Assembly: GCA_033032865.1 (NCBI GenBank)
Contig: JAWHQI010000714.1
Location: 62,001-126,000, forward strand
Length of the DNA: 64,000 nt
Direction: 5' to 3'
Origin: Dactylorhiza incarnata
Lineage: Eukaryota > Streptophyta > Magnoliopsida > Asparagales > Orchidaceae
Below are positions 46,158 through 56,261 of this stretch, one piece after another (within the stretch, counting starts at the first letter, position 1; each line of letters begins with the position of its first letter). Made by a program: the position numbers and the translations under genes. Under the pieces are notes generated by a model. That model did not search any database, was not told the DNA's origin, and saw nothing but the letters and a program-made list of their open reading frames with translations.

Positions 46158-49100
46158 TTAGGTGTTCGGAAGGAGAATTTCCTCCCGGTGCTCATGAAAA
46201 TTATCGCCGGTGAAATATAATTTTAACCGATGCCCATTCACTTTAAATTCACCTTTTTCGGGATGCATTATTGAAACGGTCCCGTAGGGCCAAACCTCTT
46301 TGACGATAAAGGGGCCAGACCAACGGGACTTAAGTTTTCCCGGAAAAAGACGTAAGCGCGAGTTATAGAGGAGAACTTGGTCTCCCAATCGAAAAGTTTT
46401 AGGATGCCTAAGTTTCTTATCATGATAAAATTTAGTGCGCTCCTAGTATAATTTATTACTTTCATAGGCAAATGAGTGCCACTCATCGAGCTCGTTAAGT
46501 TGGAACTTGCGGAGATCGGAAGAAATATTGTTATCTAGATTAAGAAATTTAAGCGCCCAAAAGGCGCGACCGGTAAATGACATGCTTTTCCATAGACCAA
46601 TCGATACGGCGTACAACCGATGGCGGTCTTGTACGCGGTCCGATAGGCCCATAAAGCATCATCGAGTTTATGCGACCAATCTTTCCTATTGGTGGAAACC
46701 ATTTTTTTTAAAATTCGTTTTAATTCACGGTTAACCACTTCTACTTGGCCACTTATTTGAGGGTGATAGGGGGTGGCCATCCTATGTGTAACGCCATATT
46801 TAGATAAAACTTTAGTAAATTGGGCATTACAAAAATGAGTTCCCCTATCGCTAATTATCGCCCGCGGTGCTCCAAATCGCGAAAAGAGGTTTTTGAGAAT
46901 TTGGGTTACGACTCGGGCATCATTGGTGGGAAGGGCTTGCGCTTCCGCCCACCTAGACACATAATCGACCGCTACCAAAATATATCGATTTCCAAAAGAA
47001 ACTGGTAGCGGGCCGACAAAATCGATCCCCCCATAAATCAAAAACCTCAATTTCTAAAATAGATTTTAAAGGCATTTCATCAAGACGGGAGATATTACCT
47101 GAGCGTTGGCATTGTTCACAACGACTTACATGTGCGTGAGCGTCTTTGAAGATGCTCGACCAATAGAAGCCCGCTTCAAGTACCTTCCTCGCCGTCCGAT
47201 TTGCTTTGTAATGCCCACCGGCGGGTCCCTCGTGGCAATGCTTCAAAATTTGAATGCCCTCCTCATGAGATACACACCTCCGCACCACTTGGTCCACACA
47301 AACTCGAAAAAGGAATGGATCCTCCCAAAAATAATTTTTCAAATCGAAAAAGAATTTCTTCTTTTCTTGATAGGAAATATCTTTTGGGATAAATCTTGCA
47401 ACAAGGTAGTTTGCGAAATCGGCGAACCAAGGGGTGGGGGGATCTATTACCTTATGAATAACGAGGAGGCGTTCCTCGGGAAAAGTATCATTAATTTCTT
47501 CCTCTATAAGCTCCTCCGAATTGGGATTCTCCAACCGAGAAAGATGATCCGCCGCCAAATTTTCCGCTCCCCTTTTGTCCCGGATCGCCAAATTAAATTC
47601 TTGTAAAAGTAAGATCCACCTAATCAACCTTGGCTTGGCATCAGTTTTTGTTAGCAAATAACGTAAAGCCGAGTGATCAGTAAAAACAATTACTTTAGAT
47701 AAAGTAAGATAAGAGCGAAATTTATCAAAAGCGAAAATCACGGCTAAAATTTCTTTCTCGGTTGTTGTGTAATTTTCTTATGCGTCGGTAAGTGCCTTGC
47801 TCGCATAATAAATAGGATGAAAATTTTTATTTATGCGTTGTCCCAGGACTGCACCAACGGCAAAACTACTAGCGTCGCACATAATCTCAAAAGGAAGATC
47901 CCAATTGGGAGCTATCATAATGTGAGCGTTTATTAATTTTTCTTTAATAATAGAAAAAGAATGCAAATAATTTTCATCAAAAATAAAAGGTGCATCTTTT
48001 TCTAATAAGTGAGTGAGGGGCTTAGTTATTTTAGAAAAATCTTTAATAAACCGGCATGCCCAAGAAAACTACGTACGGCCTTAACATTTGAAGGGGGAGG
48101 TAATTTTTCTATAGTTTCAATTTTACCTTAATCTACCTCTATACCCTTACTAGATATTTTATGGCCCCAAACTAAACCTTCCTGTACCATAAAATGACAC
48201 TTCTCCCAATTTAACACTAAATTTGTGTCCTCACATCTTTGGAGAATGCGGGAAAGGTTACTCAAACATAAATCAAATGAATCTCCAAAAACGGAGAAAT
48301 CATCCATAAAAACTTCCATAATATCCTCCACTAGCTCGTCAAAAATTGCTAGCATACATCTTTGGAATGTAGCCGGCGCATTGCATAACCCAAATGGCAT
48401 CCTACGATAGGCGAAGGTGCCAAACGGACAAGTGAAGGTTGTTTTCTCTTGGTCCTCGGGCGCAATTGGGATTTGAAAATACCCCGAGAGACCGTCAAGA
48501 AAATAATAAAACGAGTGTCCGGATAATCGTTCAAGGATTTGGTCGATGAACGGTAAAGGAAAATGATTCTTACGGATTGCATCATTTAATTTGCGATAAT
48601 CAATACAAACCCGCCATCCGGTAACGGTTCTAGTTGGGATTAATTCATTTTTATCATTTGGCACTACGGTTAATCCTCCTTTCTTTGGCACCACTTGGAC
48701 CAGACTAACCCAAGAGCTATCCGAAATCGGATAGATGATGCCCGCATCTAATAATTTTATTACCTCCGCCTTAACCACCTCCTTCATATTAGGATTTAGG
48801 CTGCGTTGAGGTTGAATAGATTTACGTGAATTTTCTTCTAATAAAATTTTATGCGTACAAAAGGAGGGATTAATCCCTTTTAAATCCGTGATTTTCCACG
48901 CAATCGCGCGATGATGAAGTTTTAAAACATTTAATAATTTTAATTTTTCTTCATCGGACAGAAATGCCGACACAATTACGGGAAGCTTAGAATCCTCCGC
49001 TAGAAATAAATATTCTAAATGTTTAGGCAATTATTTTAATTCTACTACGGGAGGTTCCTCATAAGAAGTTTTTAATCGATCACTACCTAATTCTAAAATT

Positions 49101-49474
49101 TCAAAAATAGGTTCGTGAGTGATCGTGCCGTCAATAAATTCATGAGAAATAAGATCGAGACTTTCAAATTCTTCATCATAAAAAGATGACGGTGAAATAT
49201 ATTCAGAAAATAAAATGGAGTCTTCATCAGGTGAAGCCTCAAAGAAGAAACAAGAGTCGTCATTTGAGAGCGTATTTTTCATAGAAGAATTAATAGTAAA
49301 AGTAACTTCTTCATCTCCGACACTAAGGAGAAGTTTACCGTTACTAACATCAATTATGGCGCGCGAGGTGGCAAGGAATGGGCGACCGAGAATGAGTGGT
49401 ACCTCGGTGTCCTCTTCTATGTCAAGGATGACAAAATCTACCGGGAAGATAAATTTATCAACCTTGACAAGCAC
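46158..49474 (-). pseudogene. Athila Pol: protease end, reverse transcriptase, RNase H, integrase
   Basis: Pol copies element RNA to DNA and inserts it. In order: protease end [19 protein letters not shown] (49,380-49,440); an in-frame stop at 49,031-49,033; RT with VIDYRKLND-like CIDYRKLND, PFGLCNAPATFQR and catalytic FMDDFSVFG (about 48,290-48,310); a stop near 48,128, then a reading change; RNase H with CDASSFAVGAVLGQ and YYASKALTDA (47,780-47,900), a stop at about 47,778, [16 protein letters not shown] and [11 protein letters not shown]; integrase zinc finger [11 protein letters not shown]...CEQCQ (about 47,110-47,230); catalytic core with [25 protein letters not shown] and [12 protein letters not shown] (46,720-47,020); and the GPY/F-like end RWSGPFIV (46,310). 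A frameshift separates zinc finger and core at about 47,050, and another follows the core near 46,550. About three stops and three frameshifts make it inactive. Confidence 0.92.
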
Positions 49475-51422
49475 ATCCTCGATAATACCCTATTGGGTAT
49501 TTTATGGAACGATCCACCAATTGGATGCTCATTCTCGTGGGATTAGGTTCTCCTAAACCCAATTTTTGGAAAAGAGAATAAGGCATCAAATTTATAGAGG
49601 CGCCTAGATCGGCCAACGCATGTTTTACTAAGAAATCGCCAAATAAACATGGAATTGAGAAACTACCCGGATCGGTTAATTTCTTAGGCAATTTATTAAG
49701 TAAAACTGTCGAGCATTCCTCGTTCAATTGAACAGTAGAAATATCCTCAAGTTTCTTTTTATTAGACAAAAGATCCCTGAGGTACTTAGCATACTTCGGC
49801 ATTTGTGCGATAGCTTCGCAAAACGGTAGATTAATTTGAATTTGTTTAAACATATCTAAAAATTTACCGTAATGCTCATCCATTCGATCTTTTTTTAATA
49901 TAGACGGATAGGGAAGTGGTGGTTGAAATTCCTTAATTTTATTTTGCGTTGGAACTTGAGGAGGAGGAGAAGATGAAGAAAGTGTTACCTCTGGTTCAAC
50001 CAATTGTGAAGGTGTAGTTACCTCCTTCCCGCTCCGTAGCGTGATAGACTTTGCTTGCTCCTTTGGGTTGGGCTCCGTATTGCCTGGAAGTGCTCCCTGT
50101 TGGCGATCAGAGAGCATCTTTGCGATTTGTCCAATTTGATTCTCCAAATTGCGAACAGATCCGGTAAGATTCCAGATATTGGCATCGTTATTTGCTGCAT
50201 ATTTGGTGAAAACCTCCTCAAGAGAGTGAGATTTTGGAGCTTGTGGTGGAGTAAAACCAGGTGGAATTGTGATTGGGGGTTGTGCCGCATTCCCTGGATT
50301 ACTCCAAGAGAAATTTGGGTGGTTACGGAAACCCGGGTGATATGTGTTACCATAATGAGTGTTACCCGAATTAAAGTTTGGCCGATTCGGATTACCCATG
50401 TAATCCACATGTTCGGCAATTGTGTAGGGGGATCCCCAGGTAGGTGTAGAATAGGAAGCAGTCATCTCTTCTATTTTTCTATTTAAAAGCTCAACCTGGA
50501 CAGATGAATTTGAAATTGTATCAACTTCATATAGCCCGACCGGTTTATTTGAGCGCGACCGAGGTGTACTCCATTGATACGAATTCATGGCCATACTCTC
50601 TAAAAGCTCTTGCGCTCCTGCCGGTGTTTTGTTATTCAAGGTACCACCGGCGCCGGCATCAATCATTTGACGCGTTTGAGAATTTAGGCCGTTATAGAAT
50701 GTCTGAATTTGCAACAAATCGGGGATTGCATGATGGGGGCATCAGCGCAAATATTCCTTAAATCGCTCCCAAGTATCATAAAGCGTTTCCGTTTCAACTT
50801 GGGAGAAAGAAATGATATCCTTACACAATTGAGCCGATTTAGCGGGCGGAAAATATTTCGTGAGAAATTGTTCCATCATTTGGGCCCATGTGGTGATAGA
50901 TCCTCTTGGAAGAGAACTGAGCCACTGCTTATCTTTATTGCGCAAGGAGAAAGGAAAAAGCCGAAGCCTTATTACGTCATCGGATACCCCGTTAATTTTG
51001 AAAGTATCGCATATTTCTAGAAAACTAAAAATATGCGCGTTGGGATCCTCATCTTGAAGCCCATCAAATTGTACATATTGTTGTACCATTTGAATGATGC
51101 ACGACTTTAATTCAAAATTATTGTTCGCTATAGTAGGTCGAACAATACTAGAAGTGGTATCCTCCAGATTAGGCCGGGCATAATAGGACATAGTCCGTTG
51201 CGCGACCTCATCCGGATTTGGATCACCCATATTAGAAGAGGTAGAAAAGGAGGGGGAAGAAGAAGAGGATGAAGAAGAAAGAGTATTCGGAAAGGAAGTG
51301 TCACCTATGGATTCCTCAATCGGATCTTGAGAACTTGGTCGTTGGAATCTTAAGCGTCGCCGAATGGTTTGCTCGATTTCCGGATCCAATTCAAGAAGAT
51401 CGGACGGATTCCTTCGGGTCAT
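49458..51422 (-). pseudogene. Athila Gag and start of protease, one internal stop
   Basis: Gag starts MTRRNPSDLLELDPEIEQ at 51,422. The conserved Athila Gag core spans about 50,750-51,130 (NNFELKSCIIQMVQQ, DPNAHIFSFLEICDTFKINGV, LRLFPFSLRNKDKQWLSSLP, FLTKYFPP, LYDTWERFKEYLR). A single TGA at 50,742-50,744 then interrupts an otherwise open frame that resumes with CPHHAIPDLLQIQTFYNGL. The C-terminal part carries SKSITLRSGKE-like text and the protease motif ADLGASINLMP (about 49,600). One extra base at about 49,485-49,495 moves the reading to the next frame, where protease continues. Only two lesions separate this stretch from a continuous gag-protease frame. Confidence 0.92.
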
Positions 51423-51510
51423 ACACCAAAAAGAAAAACATAGATAAGAGAGAAAGAAGAAAAAAATGATAAAATTAATAGAACTAAGCTTTCAAAATAT
51501 CAACAATAGG

Positions 51511-51529
51511 ATCCCCGACAACCGCGCCA
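51511..51529 (-). other. Primer-binding site of the Athila element, tRNA-Asp type
   Basis: The minus strand reads TGGCGCGGTTGTCGGGGAT six bases after the LTR end. This resembles the Athila PBS complementary to tRNA-Asp, with two changes from the usual form. Confidence 0.8.
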
Positions 51530-51535
51530 AAAACT

Positions 51536-53098
51536 TGATGGAATAAAATCGCGCTGCGCAAAATTAGAATATTATCCATGTATAATTCGATAAGGCAAGT
51601 GTACCTATCGCTTTATAGTATAGGATTTAGAAAATCAAGTGTCGTATTTTTCCGGGCTTGTTGAGTACTTCTACTCACAAAGAAGAGCTATTATTTTATC
51701 GATCAAAAGTTGGGTTTGTTTTGGAAAAACGATTTGGAGAAAATTAACTACGAAGAAAAATTATGATTAAAAGGATTAGCTCTTGGTCTTGAATCCCTTT
51801 GGAATAAAATATAATTTTATAAAAGATGAAACCGCAAACTCTTATTGAAATATCTTCGACCGTGGAGCTTCCCAAAATATGGTAGAGCCTCTCTCGAGAG
51901 AACTACCACCTAACCTTAGGTTGATCGATTAAGACCCCTCGGCCAGTCGAAACCCCCTAAGCTTGCTTTAAGCGGTGAACCCCACTATTGGATTTGACTC
52001 CACTCCGAAAGATTTGTGCACCCTCTCTCGAGGATAGAATACAACTCTTTTTATCTTTGAGTGATCTCCTCGTTCGCATGGATCTCTCGATCACTAGCAA
52101 ACGAATCTTAGATTGAAAGTCATATTCCGGAAATATGAAATCAAAACGAAATAATTCAAAGATAAATCGAAGATAAATAATACGAGAGTTTGCTAATTAG
52201 AAAAATTCAAAACATATTTTATTTCATTCCAAAGTTCATCATGACCAAGTGCTAAAGGAAATTTAGCTACTCATCATAGTGATGAGAATACAAGTAGAAG
52301 AGGAAAAAGACATGATTAAGAAAACAACAATACTTGAATTAAAATAGCAATAATTTAAAAACTTACAACTTTAGGAAAAACTAGCTAGAACATCAAAAAC
52401 AGTAAACTAAAGCAGAAATTAATCTCCAAAATTGAACTCCTTGACTTCTGGAGATTGCTGCCTTTTATAGTTAAAAAATCGGGGAGTCACGCCCTTGGTC
52501 ACGCCCGTGACCAAGGGCGCATAATCGGGGAGTCACGCCCTTGGTCACGCCCGTGACCAAGGGCGCGTAAGCTGCGTAATTGCTGTCATGAAAGCCCGCG
52601 ACGTTGGGGAAGAGAAACCGCCAAAAATCAATTGCATGGTGGGTCACGGCCTCGGTCACGCCCGTGACCAAGGGCGTGTCTTGAACGGGTCTGGAAACGG
52701 TGGGAAACGCCGCGATCTGGAGTTACTCTGGCGGTTGCAGAAGAGTCATGGCCTCGGTCACGCCCTCTGTCACGCCCGTGACGGAGGGCGTGTAATTTTA
52801 ATCTGACGTGGCGGCTGACTTCTTCAACTGGAATACGCGGGGCTGGTTCACGGCCGTGACAATATGTCACGCCCTAAGTCACGCCCATGACCGAGGGCGT
52901 GTACTTTGCGATTTCGGCAGAAATACTCCAAATATTCTCCTGATTAGTATTATGAGCTTGAAATCGCTATTGGCAGCCCAAATTACCCGAAAATACAAAA
53001 AGAAGATAAATTAGTGATAAATTAACTAAAATTAAATAAAATTAAATTAATTATTAATAAAATATTATATAAAAATAACTATAAATATAGCATTATCA
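51536..53098 (-). repeat. 5' LTR of the Athila element
   Basis: Same ends as the 3' LTR; 1,563 bases. Compared with the 3' LTR it has a 43-base duplication of a hairpin unit (52,485-52,569) and a deletion of about 100 bases between two GGTCACGCCC repeats (at about 52,757). Outside these the two LTRs differ at few positions, so this insertion is much younger than Copia B. Confidence 0.95.
52462..52900 (-). promoter_or_regulatory. U3 promoter of the Athila 5' LTR: TATA box and hairpin array
   Basis: TATAAAAGG (minus strand) at 52,461-52,469, followed upstream by hairpin units at about 52,487-52,520, 52,532-52,565, 52,643-52,676, 52,762-52,793 and 52,866-52,900. This copy would drive the genomic RNA. 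Confidence 0.65.
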
Positions 53099-53103
53099 AC
53101 ACA

Positions 53104-55619
53104 CCAAATCCAAAGTTTCGTAATTTACCAGAGAGTATTTATCCATAATTGCTATTTATTACAAATGGTGTGCCAATAAGGGTTTACACTACAAGTGCTA
53201 TGTTAAGACTTCAATAAATTCTGGGAAAAATTGTAGAGCATAGGAATAACCTAAAACTACTAAATCCTAAGTTTCATAATATTCCAGAGAGATTATAATC
53301 ACAAAATCTAATTAATAGTCATGGTGTGCTAATAAGGGGTTATATAACGAGTACTATAAAATGACCTAAAATTCATCTAAAAATTATGGTAAAATTTACA
53401 GAGCTATAGGATCACCAAAGAAACCTACTAGAATAATTTCATAACTCTCCAAATGCATATGAGACCTAAATGTCATATTAGAATAAATTTGACCTAACCA
53501 AGTAAATCAAATTCAGAGAAATAAATGAGGTCCAAAAATTCCAACAAAATTCCTAAATGTGCTTTTCCAGTCAAAGATCCAATTCCCAGAGTTTTGGATT
53601 TATCTCTAAGTTTTTGATTCAAATTATTTGATTAATCTAAAAGTGTGACAATTTTCATTTAATTAAAAACTTTAGGAAAATAACTTCCAAAAATCATGAA
53701 ACTTATGTCAATGATGTATATCCTCATGACATACACTAACCCCAAGGTTTCAGAGGCATGCAAGGTGATTCCCACCTTCAATTCCATCAAAAAGCTCAAA
53801 AGCGCAAATTGACTATTAGCACCCCAATTTTCCTCTTAAGACCCAAACTTCATTTTGAAGTTCAGAGAATTATACTCATGCAAATATGATGAAATTTTAA
53901 CCTATGATCAAGATATATATAAATAGCTTACCACCCAAATTTGGGGGTGTTTGGAGTTACACAACTCCATAAATACCAATTATTTACTATTGCTAATAAC
54001 TAAAATATCTCAATGAATATACCTCCATAAATTATTAAATTTTAACCATAGGTGTATCATCATACCATGCATGCATGGTAGAAATTTCAAGGGATTTGGT
54101 TAAGCCATTTAAAAGTTATAGCTTTTTTAATTTCTGCCCTACACAAGGAGCAGTCCTAGAAAAATGAGTGCCCTGGTGTCCACATTGCACCAAATCAGTT
54201 GATTCAAGTGGCAAATGAAATTAGACACATAAGGATACAAAAGTTATCTCTGCCACTCTTTGAAAATATGGCCTCTAAGGCTTTCAATATTTGCTTGCAA
54301 AACCCTGTATGTTTTAAGGCAGAATTGCCTTAGTCTGCCAATAGAGATCAAGGAGACGAAATCAACGGCTGTGATTTAGTGTCCTTCCTCTAGTCGACGG
54401 CCCAGAAGGAAAGGGGCCTGATCCCGGCCAACCACTACCCTCCCCGGCCATCTGCCTTTGCCACCACATCCGTTGAGGGGTTGGCCGTCGATTGGCGGTG
54501 GAATGGTGGCCGGAGGTGAGGTTTTCCGGCGATCCCTGGAGGAAGCCCAATCGGAGCTCGGGTGGGAAAAATCCCATGGCTGTTGGCTCAATTGAGCCTG
54601 ACTGCCCTTGCTAAGACCCTAGATGACTAGCACAGAGGGAGAGGGGGAGAAATCGTACTGATTCCGAGCTTGACGACGGGTATTGTGGTGGTGCGGCATG
54701 ACGGCGGCGAGCTCCGGCGATCCTCTCAGAATTCTCGATTCTCCACGGTTTGCTTCACTCCAGGGCACTATCCCGACTGCTCTCACTGTTCTGAAGCTAA
54801 TGGAGGGGTCAAATGAGGCTGATAAGGGCTCTAACCATGCCAGCCATTAAGGCATGATTCGGCCAGCATTGGTTGCTCCTCCTTGCTGCCAAATGGCACC
54901 CTTCCAGCACCAATTCGGCTGGGAATTAACTGGGGAGGTCAGTGGGGGCTTTGGGCAGAGGAGAGGAGGGCCATATGGCAAGCTCTCCTCAAAATCCTCT
55001 TTGTCCTTAATGGAGGAGGGGAAAAATTCCACTTTTGCCCCCATGCATGCCTTTGCATGTTGGAAATAGGGGGCAAGGCTGGTCATTGACTCTTGGGCCT
55101 CAGATGTGGGCTTTGGGTGAGGGCCTTAATCCATTGGAATTTGGATTAATTCCAATTAAGCCCAATTTAGGCAAAGTTGACCCTATGTTGACTTTTGGGT
55201 TGACTTAGTCAATTGGGTGTTTTGACTGGTCCAATGTGTTGACATTGAGTCCAGTGACACCACCCAAGGTTGGTTGAGTCATGGTGAAGACCTAAGTGAG
55301 CCAATTTGACCCATAGGTGTGATTTTGACCAAAATTGGGGAAAAGTTAACTTTGGTCAAATTGTTGACCCCATGATGGGGCTTTTGGGTCTATAACATTC
55401 CTTGGAGTGTTTATCATCTATTGGAGGAGTCAATTTGCAAGTGTGAGTTCATGTTGAGCTAGTTTGACCTAGGTTGACTTGAGCCTTATAGTAGACCACA
55501 TGTGAGTTCACCTAACCCTATGTGTCCTAAGGCTGCAATCTAGCCCAACCTCACCACACTCACCACTTGTCTCACCCTAAATTGGAGTTATGGGGTCTAG
55601 TAGGAAATGGGATGTTACA
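53104..55619 (-). repeat. 5' LTR of the LARD, U3-side part
   Basis: Continues the LTR after the Athila insertion and ends GGGATGTTACA. It holds the last 156-base units (53,183 and about 53,340), the stretch equal to the right inverted-repeat arm, and a TTGAC-rich block at 55,170-55,475. Small Pro/Gly-rich frames near 54,376-54,591 are shared with the other LTR copies only as DNA identity. Confidence 0.88.
55170..55475 (-). promoter_or_regulatory. TTGAC (W-box-like) array in LARD U3
   Basis: Within 300 bases there are about ten TTGAC cores plus several in the opposite orientation (GTTGACCC, GTTGACTTTTGG, TTTGACCC, TTTGACCAAAATT, GTTGACTTGAG). TTGAC(C/T) is the binding core of WRKY factors (established). 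The same array is at 34,325-34,650, inverted at 30,520-30,830, and in diverged form at 63,430-63,800. Confidence 0.5.
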
Positions 55620-55624
55620 AGTGT

Positions 55625-55801
55625 AAACAGTTGTGAGTAAATGTGTGGCTGTCATTTCCTGTATGCATCTATAAATACAGTAAAACTGTGAATGTAATCT
55701 TTAATTCGAATGAATGGAAGTTCCTTGTTTTCTTCCTATCTCTTGCTTGCATCATCTTTAATTCCTGAACATAAGAAAATCAATCTGTGCATTTCTCAAC
55801 A
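55625..55801 (+). repeat. Second part of the Copia B 3' LTR
   Basis: Resumes AAACAGTTGTGAG after the second AGTGT and ends TTTCTCAACA, matching 25,006-25,182 of the 5' LTR. It is followed by GTAAG, the target duplication of Copia B. Confidence 0.93.
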
Positions 55802-55806
55802 GTAAG

Positions 55807-56256
55807 TATGTTGGGCCTGATATGATCAATTGGCATAAAAAGCATTCAAAAATATGAAAAATTATCTGCATGCAATGAGATGGTCGCCAATCACACTTTC
55901 TCGATGGTTGGTGATAGCACAAAAATTTCATCACTCGACGACAATTGGATTGGCGTGATGCTAATTGCCAATTGACCAACATTCGTGGTTATCTCTAACC
56001 TCCCAGAACCAATTTTGGGTTTGCTGGACAGCAACCATGAATGGTCGAAACAGCTGTTGGGGGTCTTCGGGCAAAGCTTAGACAACACTATCATAAAATT
56101 TCCAAGGGACGATCATGGTGGGGTCGATCGCCTTGTCTGGACACATTCCAAAAGCAACAATTTGTAGGTCGTCGTTGTGTACAACATGGAATGTCGACCT
56201 ACTGATCTCATAGGTGGCGGAATCCGGAAGCTAAAAGCGCAGCCATGGATGTTGAT
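55807..56256 (+). pseudogene. LINE, second piece (region between RT and RNase H)
   Basis: Broken reading contains VGDSTKISS..DDNWIG, then ISNLPEPILGLLDSNHEW, then FPRDDHGGVDRLVWTHSKSN. This follows the plant LINE order after the RT: VGNG..I..W.DNW, a linker, then D.L.W..S..G. The gene is split from 24,868 by Copia B and from 57,248 by a solo LTR. Confidence 0.6.
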
Positions 56257-56261
56257 GTTGC

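Larger units (their letters stand above)
40409..53098 (-). mobile_element. Athila-type Ty3/gypsy element, nearly complete, inserted in the LARD 5' LTR
   Basis: Minus-strand order: 5' LTR (51,536-53,098), tRNA-Asp PBS, gag-protease, RT-RNase H-integrase, long spacer, third open frame with Athila ORF1/env-position similarity, 3' non-coding part, PPT and 3' LTR (40,409-42,025). Total 12,690 bases. The flanking five bases are AAACA and ACACA (4 of 5 match). Removing the element with one duplication restores exactly 156 bases between flanking repeat units (40,332 to 53,183), which independently confirms the insertion borders. Several stops and frameshifts make it non-autonomous now. Confidence 0.95.
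29507..55619 (-). mobile_element. Non-coding LTR retrotransposon (LARD-like), nested in the 3' LTR of Copia B
   Basis: Plus-strand ends are TGTAAGATCC (29,507) and GGGATGTTACA (55,619), flanked by the perfect duplication AGTGT. A PBS on the minus strand at 37,206-37,219 shows it reads right to left. The 5' LTR is 37,222-55,619 (about 5.7 kb without the Athila insertion), the internal part is 34,783-37,221 and the 3' LTR is 29,507-34,782 (rearranged). No gag or pol is visible. LTRs over 4 kb and a non-coding interior fit the LARD class. The block ahead of the 3' LTR (AAATTTCGGGGACAAAATTG, minus strand) is of the kind found before the PPT of Del/Tekay chromoviruses, so it may derive from that lineage (inference). 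Confidence 0.85.
24874..55801 (+). mobile_element. Copia B: Ty1/copia element, inserted in the LINE and itself split by the LARD
   Basis: The 5' LTR is 24,874-25,182 and the 3' LTR is 29,375-29,506 plus 55,625-55,801. Both are 309 bases once the insertion and one duplication copy are removed. The perfect target duplication GTAAG is at 24,869-24,873 and 55,802-55,806. PBS and PPT are present. Without the insertion the element is about 4.8 kb. By eye the two LTRs differ at about 25 of 309 positions, so this is an old insertion. Confidence 0.93.

Noticed and set aside
45788..46161. Several Lys/Phe-rich frames on both strands
   Set aside because: Low-complexity A/T tracts inside the Athila element give open frames by composition alone.
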